Shown piece by piece: positions 44,059-53,209 of a stretch of DNA of 64,000 nt (position 1 is its first letter; each line of letters begins with the position of its first letter). Source of the stretch: Phycisphaerae bacterium (GTDB lineage: Bacteria; Planctomycetota; Phycisphaerae; UBA1845; UTPLA1). Position numbers and translations under genes: made by a program. The notes beneath the pieces are model-generated. The model saw nothing but the letters and a program-made list of their open reading frames with translations. It was not told the DNA's origin and ran no database searches. Location: the NCBI GenBank assembly GCA_023150615.1, contig JAKLKO010000003.1:1-64000 (forward strand). Direction: 5' to 3'.

Positions 44059-44622
44059 GACAGGGGCCCTCGGGAATAGCGATTACTAGCTTTGCGTTCG
44101 ACCGAACCGCCGCGCATTGTGCTCGCGCCGATGCGGGAATGCACGGCTTTTTCCCGCAGAATCCGCGAATTCCGGCCCGTTCGCATCGATTTCGCGCCCG
44201 ACATCGGGACGACGCAAACGCGGCCGGCGATGGCGAACGGATGTTAGTTAGCACTTACTAACATCTGCTACCGTACGTAACGAAGGCGATGGCGGGATCG
44301 TTCGCGCCATCTACAACCCGCGCCAGAAACGAACGTTGGGGATACCGTACCGCACCGGTACGCATTGCGATGGGTGCGCACCGTGGTCCCCTTGGGACGG
44401 CGGCGATTGCAATCGGTGGGCAGAGGAAGTTCGTGACGAAAAGCACGAAGATTCCTTCGATGTCTCGACCACGGGCGTCGTCGATGTCGAGCATTCGGCG
44501 GAACTAACGAATCGCCACCCCGCGCTGTCTAGCCAGACGTGCGAGGTCCGCGCCCGGCCGCGCAAGCGATCTGACGGCGGACCATCGGCCCGGCCATCGG
44601 CGTTCGGAACGGGGAGGCTGCG
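44059..44622. other. 564-base intergenic region
   Basis: No convincing gene is seen between the activase-related gene and the TPR protein. It contains the palindrome at 44240-44265. A segment at about 44430-44460 (GTGACGAAAAGCACGAAGATTCC) resembles the CACGAAG-type intergenic repeats common in planctomycete and verrucomicrobial genomes, but only one copy is in the window. Composition is slightly poorer in GC around the palindrome, where promoters for the flanking divergent genes would be expected. Confidence 0.45.
44240..44265. promoter_or_regulatory. Operator-like palindrome
   Basis: GATGTTAGT (44240-44248) and ACTAACATC (44257-44265) are perfect nine-base arms separated by eight bases (TAGCACTT). 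The size and AT-rich arms are like operators of TetR/MarR-type dimeric repressors. It lies 182 bases upstream of the activase-related gene (minus) and 358 bases upstream of the TPR gene (plus). No such regulator is encoded nearby. Confidence 0.45.
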
Positions 44623-45567
44623 ATGAATCGACCCGGTCTCGCATGGAGCATTGTCGCCGCGGCACTCGGGCTGGCGTTCGTCGCCGCGCCTTCGATCCTC
44701 GCCCAGCCCGCAACCAATCCACCACCGCCGCAACATCCGGCCGAGAAGCCCCTGCCGGGCGCACTGCCGCCCGGGCTCTACCGCGCGGGCGCAGTCCCGC
44801 TTCCGCCGCCGGCCTTCTACAACCCGGACCTCTACTACTTCAGCGGCTACGGCCCGTACGGCAGCCCGGGCTATGCCTACGGCGTCGTGAGAGGACCGTT
44901 CACATCGACCGGCGAGCTGGAGCGTCGAGCAAGGATCCCTTACCGGACCGCACTCCGTAATGCGCAGGACTACCACTACCTGAACCAGGTCATCCAGCGA
45001 GATGAACTGCTGCGCCGCCGCAGCGTGGAGCTGGCCGACGATGGGCGGTCGTTGTTCCGCGCCGGCCGATACGACCGCGCGGCGATGGCCCTGCTGGGTT
45101 CGAGCGAGGCGGATCACGGCAACGCCGTTTCGCGCATCCGCGCCGGGCACGCGCTTTTCGCGCTCGGGCGATACGAGGACGCGGTGCGGCTCATACGCCG
45201 CGCCTTCGAACTGCAACCCGCGCTGGCGACGATCGCGTACGACGTGCGCGACGACTACGGCCGGGTGGGCGACTTCCGCCGACACCTTGCGTCGCTGGAG
45301 TCGCACGTGCAGGCGAATCCCGGCGATGCGGCGGGCATGACCATGCTGGCGTACGTCCGCTACGTGACCGAGGGTCCGTCGGCGGCGTACGAGTTGCTCA
45401 GGGCCGCGGACCGACTCGACCCGGCGAACGAGTTGATCGACAAGCTGCTCGCGATCTCATCACAGCTCGGACCGCCACCGAAACGTGCCAAGCCCCCGGT
45501 GGCGGAGCCGACCGACGCGCCGCCGGGCGCGGCTGGAACGATCCAGCGCGTCAGCATCCGCGGCTAG
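44623..45567 (+). CDS. Exported TPR-like repeat protein
   Basis: A 314-residue protein with a signal peptide (GLAFVAAPSILAQ) and a GGGAGG site upstream. A Pro/Gly/Tyr-rich region (about 35-95, YYFSGYGPYGSPGYAYG) is followed by helical TPR-like repeats (about 135-265: LFRAGRYDRAAMALLGSSEA, HALFALGRYEDAVRLIRRAF, VTEGPSAAYELLRAADRLDP). It probably acts as an envelope scaffold or assembly factor. No specific family is recognised. It is convergent with the queuosine-salvage gene. Confidence 0.75.
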   Translation: MNRPGLAWSIVAAALGLAFVAAPSILAQPATNPPPPQHPAEKPLPGALPPGLYRAGAVPLPPPAFYNPDLYYFSGYGPYGSPGYAYGVVRGPFTSTGELERRARIPYRTALRNAQDYHYLNQVIQRDELLRRRSVELADDGRSLFRAGRYDRAAMALLGSSEADHGNAVSRIRAGHALFALGRYEDAVRLIRRAFELQPALATIAYDVRDDYGRVGDFRRHLASLESHVQANPGDAAGMTMLAYVRYVTEGPSAAYELLRAADRLDPANELIDKLLAISSQLGPPPKRAKPPVAEPTDAPPGAAGTIQRVSIRG

Positions 45568-45608
45568 CGACGCCTCGCATAACCGATCCCGCACGTCGGA
45601 AATGCAGC

Positions 45609-46556
45609 TCAATAGAACGTCGTACGCGTGCGATGGTGTGGAACGACGACGTCCGCGTCGTGCGCGCGATTCCAGAGAAACCAGTCGATCTGCCACGCGG
45701 GCACATCGAGACCGCGTCGTGCGAGCGCCTCGCGCATCCGCTCGACGCCCCAGATTGTCGCCGCGCGAAGCTCGACCTCCGGCTCGCTGCCGGCCTCGAT
45801 CACGTCGAGCCGGTCGATCTGCCGGGCGAGCGACTCATCGATGTCCATGATCGCCAGATGCCGCAGCGCCTGCGGCAGCCGGTAGTCGGCGAACGCGCTG
45901 AGCTGCTCAAGCCCGACCAATGGCGCGAAGCCGTGCGCGGCCCAGACGATCGACAGGTCGAGCGGGCAGATCTGCGCCCGTTTCGCGAAGAAGACCGGAC
46001 GGCCGCGGTATTCACTCACGTCGCGGAACGACTCGAACGAGCAGAGCAGCAGCGCCGCCACGTCCCACGCGCGGCGGTTGACCGACTCGACCGCGAGGCG
46101 AAAGCGACCATCGAAGCGCTCGAGCAGCGTGCGGCCGGTCTCGCGGACGACCTGCTCGCGCTCGGCCAGCAACGGGACCGGCCCGGCGCGATCGAAGGCG
46201 CCGCGGAACGCCACCGCCGACATGTCGCACCAGTAGCGGGCGTCGGCCCATCGCGGCTCGCGGCGGATCGCCTCGAGCAGCGACAGAAACACGGCATTGA
46301 AGCCCGTCAATGTCCGGCCGGCGGACTCGATCGACGGCGGCGGGTCGCCCCAGAAGCAGAAATTCAGCGCGTCGATCAGCAGGACGAGGTTCGCGAGCTG
46401 GTCCTCGTCGCCGGGCAGGTCGCAGAGGAGTTCGTGGCCGGCCGGACGCAGGTCGTCGGCCCGGACGGCGGCCGCCCAGCGTTCGATCCCCGCGTCGGCA
46501 AGGCGGACGAGTCGGGCCGCCTCGGCGACCGGACGCGTGCTGTCCAGAACGATCAT
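45609..46556 (-). CDS. Queuosine salvage protein (DUF2419, queuosine 5'-phosphate N-glycosylase-like)
   Basis: A 315-residue protein matching the Qng1/DUF2419 family: LLIDALNFCFWGD near 62-74, LTGFNAVFLSLLEAI, RAQICPLDLSIVWA, LSAFADYRLPQALRHLAI, EVELRAATIWGVERMREAL and a terminal HHRTRTTFY. Known members release the queuine base from queuosine 5'-monophosphate for salvage, well described in eukaryotes and some bacteria. Tyr/Asp/Glu residues of the pocket appear in these motifs. No tgt or queuosine transport gene is adjacent. Family identity is firm; activity is inferred. Confidence 0.88.
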   Translation of the reverse strand: MIVLDSTRPVAEAARLVRLADAGIERWAAAVRADDLRPAGHELLCDLPGDEDQLANLVLLIDALNFCFWGDPPPSIESAGRTLTGFNAVFLSLLEAIRREPRWADARYWCDMSAVAFRGAFDRAGPVPLLAEREQVVRETGRTLLERFDGRFRLAVESVNRRAWDVAALLLCSFESFRDVSEYRGRPVFFAKRAQICPLDLSIVWAAHGFAPLVGLEQLSAFADYRLPQALRHLAIMDIDESLARQIDRLDVIEAGSEPEVELRAATIWGVERMREALARRGLDVPAWQIDWFLWNRAHDADVVVPHHRTRTTFY

Positions 46557-46750
46557 TCCGGCATGTTATTCGGTCCTGCGTGGCGGACCAATCGGCCGGG
46601 CGGGGCGAAGCACCGAATTGAATCGCTGCGGCGGTCCGCGTAGAATTTTTGCGAGTCGGCCGGCGGGTCGGCCGGACCGCGCCGTCCCCTCCGGCAGACG
46701 ACCACGACCGACGCCGACGTTCCCGCGACGAGCGATCCGAGGATCGAGCG

Positions 46751-48499
46751 ATGGCACGCCTGAAACAGAAGATCGGCGAGATTCTCGTCGGCATGAAGAA
46801 GGTGACTCCGCCGCAGGTGGAGCAGGCCGTCGCGCACGCGCGCAAGGCGGGCAAGCGAACGGGCGAGTCGCTGGTGGAGCTGGAGTTGTGCGGCGAGGAG
46901 GACGTCTCGAAGGCGCTGGCGATGCAGTTCGGCCTCGAGTACGTCGAGATCAGCAAGGGTCTGTTCGCGCCGGGCGCGATGTCGCTGATCCCCGACAAGC
47001 TCATCAAGCGCTTTGAGATCCTTCCGCTGGCGCAGGAAAACGGCAAGCTCAAGGTCATCATCTGGGACCCGCTCGACCTCGACACGCTGGACCTGCTGCG
47101 CTTCCAGTGCGGCGTGGCCGACATCCAGCCGGTTCTCGCGCCGCGCAGTCGGATCAAGGCGTTCATCGAGAAGTCGCTCGATTCGCCGGAGGCGTCGCTG
47201 GACGAGCTGTCGCGCAGTCTCGACGCATCGGTCGACCACTCGCTCGACCGCGACGTGCAGGGCAAGAAGAAGACGGCGTCGGCGGACGACTCCGATGCGC
47301 CGATCATCAAGCTGATCAACATCATCATCACCGAGGCGGTCCGCGGCCGTGCGAGCGACATCCACATCGAGCCGATGTCCGACCGCGTGCAGGTGCGCTA
47401 CCGGATCGACGGCGTTTGCCTGCCGCGGGAGCAGATTCCGAAGCGCATGCAGGGCGCGGTCACGACGCGACTCAAGATCATGTCGGGCATCGACATCGCC
47501 GAGAAGCGCGTGCCGCAGGACGGCCGAATCAAGCTGCGCATCGACGGCAGCGACATCGATTTCCGCGTCAGCGCCTGCCCGGCCGTGCACGGCGAGTCAA
47601 TCGTGCTGCGAATTCTGCGTCCCGACTCGGTGCGGATCGGACTGAATTCCCTCGGCTTCATGGAGGACGACTACGAGACGTTCCAGAAGATCATCAAGCG
47701 GCCAAACGGCATCTTCCTCGTCACCGGTCCGACCGGCTCCGGCAAGACGACGACGCTTTACGCGGCGCTGCAGGAGTTGAACCGTCCGGACAAGAAGATC
47801 ATCACGGCCGAGGACCCGGTGGAATACAACTTCCCGGGCATGAACCAGTGCCAGGTGCGCGACGACATTGGGTTGACGTTCGACAAGATCCTCCGCGCCA
47901 TGCTGCGCCAGGCGCCGAACATCATCCTCGTCGGCGAAATCCGCGATCTGGCGGTCGGCGAGATCGCCATCCAGGCGGCGTTGACCGGGCACCTTGTGTT
48001 CTCGACGCTGCACACGAACGATGCGCCGTCGGCGATCACGCGGTTGATCGACATGGGCATCAAGCCGTTTCTGGTCGCCAGCTCGATCCAGGCGATCATG
48101 GCCCAGCGCCTCGTGCGCATGATCTGCAACGAGTGCCGCGAGGTCGATCCATCGCCCGATCCGTTCCTGCTGCGGATGTGCGGCTTCAAGCTCGAACAGA
48201 TCGAGGGCAAGCCGATCTACAAGGGCCGCGGCTGCTCGCGCTGCAACAACTCCGGCTACCGGGGCCGCAAGGGCATCTTCGAGATGCTGCAGATGAACCA
48301 CGAGCTGCGCGAGCTGGCGTTCAAGCGCGCCCCGGTCAACCTGATCCGCAAGGCCGCCCGCGCGTCCGGATCGCGGACCCTGCTCGAGGATGGACAGCGC
48401 AAGATCCTGATGGGTTGGACGACGCCGGAAGAGATCGCACGGATCACGCAGGCCGAGGGCATCATCGCGGAAGAGGAGTCCGCCGCCGCGCCGACGTGA
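46751..48499 (+). CDS. pilB: PilB/GspE-type assembly ATPase (first copy)
   Basis: A 582-residue type IV pilus/type II secretion ATPase. An N-terminal T2SSE_N-like domain covers about 1-150. The ATPase core has DIHIEPMSDRVQVRYRIDG, Walker A GPTGSGKTTTLYA at about 326, an Asp box and VGEIRDL Walker B near 395, and the His box STLHTNDAPSAI. A zinc tetracysteine follows (CNEC and CSRC, about 458-500), which is typical of extension ATPases and absent in PilT. It starts a three-gene run pilB-pilT-pilB on the plus strand with 80 and 41 base gaps. Whether it powers pilus extension or secretion is not decided by sequence alone. Confidence 0.92.
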   Translation: MARLKQKIGEILVGMKKVTPPQVEQAVAHARKAGKRTGESLVELELCGEEDVSKALAMQFGLEYVEISKGLFAPGAMSLIPDKLIKRFEILPLAQENGKLKVIIWDPLDLDTLDLLRFQCGVADIQPVLAPRSRIKAFIEKSLDSPEASLDELSRSLDASVDHSLDRDVQGKKKTASADDSDAPIIKLINIIITEAVRGRASDIHIEPMSDRVQVRYRIDGVCLPREQIPKRMQGAVTTRLKIMSGIDIAEKRVPQDGRIKLRIDGSDIDFRVSACPAVHGESIVLRILRPDSVRIGLNSLGFMEDDYETFQKIIKRPNGIFLVTGPTGSGKTTTLYAALQELNRPDKKIITAEDPVEYNFPGMNQCQVRDDIGLTFDKILRAMLRQAPNIILVGEIRDLAVGEIAIQAALTGHLVFSTLHTNDAPSAITRLIDMGIKPFLVASSIQAIMAQRLVRMICNECREVDPSPDPFLLRMCGFKLEQIEGKPIYKGRGCSRCNNSGYRGRKGIFEMLQMNHELRELAFKRAPVNLIRKAARASGSRTLLEDGQRKILMGWTTPEEIARITQAEGIIAEEESAAAPT

Positions 48500-48579
48500 T
48501 CGGAACCCGCCGGCCGTTCTGCCGACGCGCACCGATTTGCGCGCCGCGCGGCCGGACCTGGCAAGGATGACTCGCCGAC

Positions 48580-49722
48580 ATGGCAACGCTGCACATTGAC
48601 CGCATCCTCGAGACGTGCATCAAGCGCGGCGCGTCCGACATTCACCTGTCGGTCGGCCGGCCGCCCGTGCTGCGACTGCACGGCCACCTGCGTTCGCTGG
48701 AGACGAAGGTGCTGGAGCCGGAGGACACGGTGGCGCTGATGAAGGCCATCACGCCGGACCGCAACCAGCAGGAACTCCAGGAGGAAGGCGGGACGGACTT
48801 CGGCTTCGCTTTCGGCGATGCCGGTCGCTTCCGCGTCGCGGTTTTCAAGCAGAAGGGCAACGTCTCGATCGTGCTGCGGCTGATCCCGTCGAAGTTCCTC
48901 ACCTTCGACGAGATCGGACTGCCGCCGATCTGCCGCGCCCTGTGCCGCCGTCCGCGCGGCCTGTTCCTCGTCACGGGGCCGACGGGTTCCGGCAAGACCA
49001 CGACCCTCGCCTCGATGATCAATTACATCAACAGCGAGATGGACCGCCACATCGTGACGGTCGAGGACCCCATCGAGTACTACCACTCGCACAAAAAATC
49101 GCTCATCAACCAGCGCGAGGTCGGCAACGACGTGCCCAGCTTCGCTGAGGCCCTGCGACGCGTGCTGCGGCAGGACCCGGACGTCGTGCTCGTCGGCGAG
49201 ATGCGCGATCTGGAGACCATCGAGGCGTCGATCCGCGCCGCCGAGACGGGCCACCTGGTCTTCTCGACGCTGCACACGACCGGCTGCCAGGGCACGGTCA
49301 ACCGCATCATCGACGCCTTCCCACACGAGCAGCAGGAGCAGATCCGCGTGCAGCTCTCGACCTCGCTGATCGCCGTGCTCAGCCAGGCCCTCATGCCGCG
49401 GCAGCCGTCCGGCATGGTGGCGGCCTATGAATTCATGGTGAACACGCCGGCGATCGCGAACCTGGTCCGCGAGAACAAGACGTTTCGCATCGACTCGGCC
49501 ATCCAGACCGGAAAGAAGTACGGCATGCAGCTCCTCGACGAGCACCTTTGGAACCTGTTCGACCGCGGACTGATCACCGCCGACGACATGCTCGAGCGCT
49601 GCCGGCACCCCGGCGACCTCCAGGAGAAACTCGACAAGCTCGGGCGGCTGCACGAAGCCGGCGACGCCGCGATGCTCGCGGGCGGACTGCCGACGAACGA
49701 GGAAGCGTCGCCCGAGGGCTGA
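48580..49722 (+). CDS. pilT: Twitching motility retraction ATPase PilT
   Basis: A 380-residue protein of PilT length without the N-terminal T2SSE_N domain or zinc motif. It begins MATLHIDRILETCIKRGASDIHL, with Walker A GPTGSGKTTTLASM at about 132, the PilT-type VEDPIEYYHSHKKSLINQRE(V) segment, Walker B VLVGEMRDLETI near 205 and STLHTTGCQGTVNRIID. The AIRNLIRE-like retraction motif appears as AIANLVRENKTFRI. It should depolymerise type IV pili for twitching. It lies between two PilB-type genes. Confidence 0.94.
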   Translation: MATLHIDRILETCIKRGASDIHLSVGRPPVLRLHGHLRSLETKVLEPEDTVALMKAITPDRNQQELQEEGGTDFGFAFGDAGRFRVAVFKQKGNVSIVLRLIPSKFLTFDEIGLPPICRALCRRPRGLFLVTGPTGSGKTTTLASMINYINSEMDRHIVTVEDPIEYYHSHKKSLINQREVGNDVPSFAEALRRVLRQDPDVVLVGEMRDLETIEASIRAAETGHLVFSTLHTTGCQGTVNRIIDAFPHEQQEQIRVQLSTSLIAVLSQALMPRQPSGMVAAYEFMVNTPAIANLVRENKTFRIDSAIQTGKKYGMQLLDEHLWNLFDRGLITADDMLERCRHPGDLQEKLDKLGRLHEAGDAAMLAGGLPTNEEASPEG

Positions 49723-49763
49723 TGCGGCGGCGGAGCCGGCAGCGCGGCCGAAGGAAGTGATGC

Positions 49764-51521
49764 ATGGCGGAAGCGACCCTCAAAGGCTCGATGCTCGCCC
49801 AGTACAAGGGGCGGCCGCTGGGCCGCATCCTGCGCAAGATGGGCAAGCTCACGCACGAGCAGGTCCACGATGCGCTCGCGGTCCAGAAGTCCAAGAAGGG
49901 GCCGCTCGGCCAGATCCTCATCGACCTCGGCCACATCACCGAGGCCGACCTGCAGATGGCGCTCGCCGCGCAGGTCGGCATGGAACTCGTCAACCTCGAC
50001 AACGCCGACATCCGGCCCGAGGTCATCCGGCTGATCCACCCGCAGATGGCCCGCACCTACCGGATCATCCCGACCGACTACGACGACGCGACGCACACGC
50101 TGTCGGTCGCGATGTCGTCGCCGGACAACTTTCAGGCGACCGACGACCTCAAGCTGCTGATGGGCTATACGGTCCGGGCGCAGCTCGCGACCGAGGACCA
50201 GATCACGGCGGCCCTGAACCGCTTCTATCCCGAGGGCGGCGGGGAGTCGATGCAGGACCTGATCAAGGAGTTGGGGGCGGACGACGAGCTGTCAAAGTTT
50301 GAGGGCCGCGGCGCGAGCCTCGATTTGGACGAGATCAAGACGATGATCGACGCCGCGCCGGTCATCAAGTTGCTCAACCTCGTCCTGCTCCAGGCCATCC
50401 GAGACCACGCCTCCGACATTCACTTCGAGCCGTTCGAGGACGAATACAAGCTGCGCTACCGCATCGACGGCGTGCTCTACGAGATGATCCCGCCGCCGCG
50501 GTTTCTGTCGCTGGCCATCGCCAGCCGCATCAAGGTCATGGCGAACCTCGACATCGCCGAGCGGCGCCTTCCGCAGGACGGCCGCATCAGCCTGTCGCTG
50601 GGCGGAAACCCGATCGACCTGCGCGTCGCGGTGCTGCCGACGATGTTCGGCGAGAGCGTCGTGCTGCGCGTGCTGGACCGGTCCAGCATCAGCCTCGACC
50701 TCGAGAAGCTCGGATTGCGCGAGGACGACCTGCACAAGTTCAACCAGCTCATCGAAAAGCCCCACGGCGTCGTGATCAATACCGGCCCGACCGGCTCCGG
50801 CAAGACGACGACGCTCTACGCGGCGCTCAAGAAGCTGAACACGCCGGACGTGAAGATCCTCACGGCCGAGGACCCGGTCGAGTACGACATCGACGGCATG
50901 ATCCAGTGCCAGGTGAACCCCGACGTCGGCCTGACGTTCGCGCGCTGCCTGCGCAGCTTCCTGCGCCAGGACCCCGACATCATCTTCGTCGGCGAAATCC
51001 GCGATCTCGAAACGGCGCAGATCGCCGTTCAGGCGTCGCTGACCGGCCACCTCGTGCTCACCACCGTCCACACCAACGATGCGCCCTCGACCATCGCGCG
51101 GCTGATGGACCTCGGGCTGGAGCCGTTCCTCATCACGGCCGTGCTCGAAGGCGTCGTCGCGCAGCGGCTCGTGCGCCGAATCTGCAAGCACTGCAAGACG
51201 GAGTTCCAGCCCACCGAAGAGATGCTCATGGAGATGGAGCTGCGCGCGCCCGACGTCGAGGGCCGGCGATTCTTCCGAGGCAAGGGCTGCGACTACTGCA
51301 ACGGCACGGGCTATCGCGGGCGCTTGGGTATCTTCGAGATCATGGTCGTTGACGATGAGATGCGCGACCTGATCATGCAGCGGGCATCGACGAACATCAT
51401 CCGGTCGCACGCCCGCAAGGCCAACATGCGGACGCTGCGCGAGTCCGGGCTGCTGGCCATCTTCGAAGGCCACACCACGATCGAGGAGGTGGTCAAGGAG
51501 ACGCTTCTCGACGAGGCATAA
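49764..51521 (+). CDS. PilB/GspE-type assembly ATPase (second copy)
   Basis: A 585-residue protein with an N-terminal domain (about 15-165, GQILIDLGHITEADLQMALA), then the ATPase core: DIHFEPFEDEYKLRYRIDG, Walker A GPTGSGKTTTLYA near 342, VGEIRDLETAQIA and TTVHTNDAPSTIARL. Its tetracysteine motif is CKHC and CDYC. It is clearly a paralogue of the protein at 46751 rather than a recent duplicate, as the N-terminal domains differ widely. Two extension-type ATPases beside one PilT suggests separate pilus and secretion (or alternative pilus) machines, or a specialised backup motor. It is convergent with the GT39-like gene, five bases away. Confidence 0.92.
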   Translation: MAEATLKGSMLAQYKGRPLGRILRKMGKLTHEQVHDALAVQKSKKGPLGQILIDLGHITEADLQMALAAQVGMELVNLDNADIRPEVIRLIHPQMARTYRIIPTDYDDATHTLSVAMSSPDNFQATDDLKLLMGYTVRAQLATEDQITAALNRFYPEGGGESMQDLIKELGADDELSKFEGRGASLDLDEIKTMIDAAPVIKLLNLVLLQAIRDHASDIHFEPFEDEYKLRYRIDGVLYEMIPPPRFLSLAIASRIKVMANLDIAERRLPQDGRISLSLGGNPIDLRVAVLPTMFGESVVLRVLDRSSISLDLEKLGLREDDLHKFNQLIEKPHGVVINTGPTGSGKTTTLYAALKKLNTPDVKILTAEDPVEYDIDGMIQCQVNPDVGLTFARCLRSFLRQDPDIIFVGEIRDLETAQIAVQASLTGHLVLTTVHTNDAPSTIARLMDLGLEPFLITAVLEGVVAQRLVRRICKHCKTEFQPTEEMLMEMELRAPDVEGRRFFRGKGCDYCNGTGYRGRLGIFEIMVVDDEMRDLIMQRASTNIIRSHARKANMRTLRESGLLAIFEGHTTIEEVVKETLLDEA

Positions 51522-51526
51522 CTCGT

Positions 51527-53185
51527 TCACGAGCGGCGCAGGAAGACGAACATGTCGAGCGATCCGATCGGCTCGCCGCTCTTCGCAAGCTCGTAGCGCT
51601 GCGCGGCCTCCTCCCCGACCACGAATCGATACTCCCCGTCCTGGAACACGCGGAGCGCATCCACGACGTACTCCGCCTCGATCCGCGGCACGAGCGCCTC
51701 GAAGATGTGCAGCGGCGCGCCGGGGGCGATCAGCAGCGAGGAATAGAAGTTCGTCATCAGGATACAGGGCGGCGGCGCGCGCTCGACGTCCGCGATGACC
51801 TCGCGCTGCCGCTCCGCCGCGCCGGGGAGGTCCATCATCAGCGGGTAGAACAGAATGTGCCGCGTGGCGCTGGCGCGCTTCGCGAAGAACAGAATCTGGG
51901 GCTCGGACCCGACGATCAGCACGCGATCGGTCGGCGCGGTCACCTCGGCGATCCGCCGCGCGATCGTCTCGCTCTCCGGAAACGGATTGCCATCGTAGAG
52001 CAGTCGCGCCTGCTGCTCCGGCGTCGCGATCCAGAACGCGCGATGATGCCAGGCCGGCGGAAGAATCACCGTGGCGGCCGCGAGCAACGCGACCCCCACC
52101 GCACGCCGCGTCCCGCCCTCCACCGCGCCCAGTCGACGGCTCAGTCGCGCCAGGGTCGCGCCCGCCGCAATCGCCATCGCCGGCGCAAGCTGAAGGAAAT
52201 AGTGCTCGCGGAAGTACAAGCCGATCGACACACCGACGGCCGAAAGTCCGAGCCACAGCGCGACGAGCAGCGTTCGTCCGGGCTTGTCGCCGCGCCCGCC
52301 GGCGATGCCAAACACGGTCAGGATCCATACGACGAGCAGGCTGGGCCACTGTCGTCCCAGTGCGCCGCCGAGTTGCTCCAGCCCGATCTGCAGCGGCACG
52401 TAATCGGCGTACCGAAGATTGTGCAGCACGACGCATTCGAGGTAGTCGTGAAAGCCGCCGCGGAACGCAAAGTAGGCGGAGACCGGAACGATGACGGCGG
52501 CGAATCCTAGCGGAAACCACACCGCCAGGCGCCGCAGCGCGCGGATGTCGATCGCGCCGTCGCGGATCGCCGCCCCGATCGCCCACAGGATGAGGAACGA
52601 CACATGCGTCGCCGCCACCTGCTTGCAGAAGCACGCGGCCGCGGCCAGCGCGCCACAAAACAGCCACGCACGGCGCGATGCGGACGTAACGGCGCGCTGC
52701 GCGAAGACCGCCGACCAGACCATCGGCAGGAGCATGAACTGCTCGGTGTTCGCCGCGGTCGCCAGCCACGTCGGTTCAATAGAGAGGATCGCGAACACCA
52801 GCACCGCGAACGCGGCCGCAACGCGGTTGAACAACTCGCGAACAAGCACGAACACGCCGATCATCGTCACCAGCGAGCAGACGGCCAGCGTCAGGTGGAT
52901 GGCGACGACCGATGGCTCGAACAGCGCGACCACCGGCAGGTACGCGAGAAAGACGCCCGGCGGCTTCTGATTGAACACGTCGCGGTACGGCAATTCGCCC
53001 AGCAGCATCCGCTGCGCGATGTAGGCGTACTCGCCTTCGTCGCGCTCGAGCGGCAGGCGGATCGTCATCGCCCGGCTGACGAGAAACACGGCGACGGTGA
53101 GGGTCAGCACGACGCGGATCAGGCATTTCGCGGCGACGGGCTCGCCGCTGGCGGAAGGAATGTCGCGCGGCGTGCGAGAGGCCAT
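51527..53185 (-). CDS. GT39-like (ArnT-type) membrane glycosyltransferase
   Basis: A 552-residue polytopic membrane protein. After the first helix, LPLERDEGEYAYIAQRMLLG supplies the acidic pair typical of the catalytic periplasmic loop of ArnT/PMT enzymes, followed by PYRDVFNQKPPGVFLAYLP. About ten to eleven transmembrane helices follow (about 60-375), and the C-terminal 150 residues are soluble. GT39-type enzymes transfer a sugar from polyprenyl phosphate outside the inner membrane. The FabZ-like gene lies 24 bases upstream on the same strand, an odd pairing. No acceptor is evident. Confidence 0.85.
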   Translation of the reverse strand: MASRTPRDIPSASGEPVAAKCLIRVVLTLTVAVFLVSRAMTIRLPLERDEGEYAYIAQRMLLGELPYRDVFNQKPPGVFLAYLPVVALFEPSVVAIHLTLAVCSLVTMIGVFVLVRELFNRVAAAFAVLVFAILSIEPTWLATAANTEQFMLLPMVWSAVFAQRAVTSASRRAWLFCGALAAAACFCKQVAATHVSFLILWAIGAAIRDGAIDIRALRRLAVWFPLGFAAVIVPVSAYFAFRGGFHDYLECVVLHNLRYADYVPLQIGLEQLGGALGRQWPSLLVVWILTVFGIAGGRGDKPGRTLLVALWLGLSAVGVSIGLYFREHYFLQLAPAMAIAAGATLARLSRRLGAVEGGTRRAVGVALLAAATVILPPAWHHRAFWIATPEQQARLLYDGNPFPESETIARRIAEVTAPTDRVLIVGSEPQILFFAKRASATRHILFYPLMMDLPGAAERQREVIADVERAPPPCILMTNFYSSLLIAPGAPLHIFEALVPRIEAEYVVDALRVFQDGEYRFVVGEEAAQRYELAKSGEPIGSLDMFVFLRRS

Positions 53186-53209
53186 TGGGTCGGCGCTCCG
53201 GATCGCGCG

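Noticed and set aside
44430..44460. CACGAAG-like segment considered as a member of a dispersed intergenic repeat family
   Set aside because: Only one copy is visible in the window, so repeat status cannot be supported.
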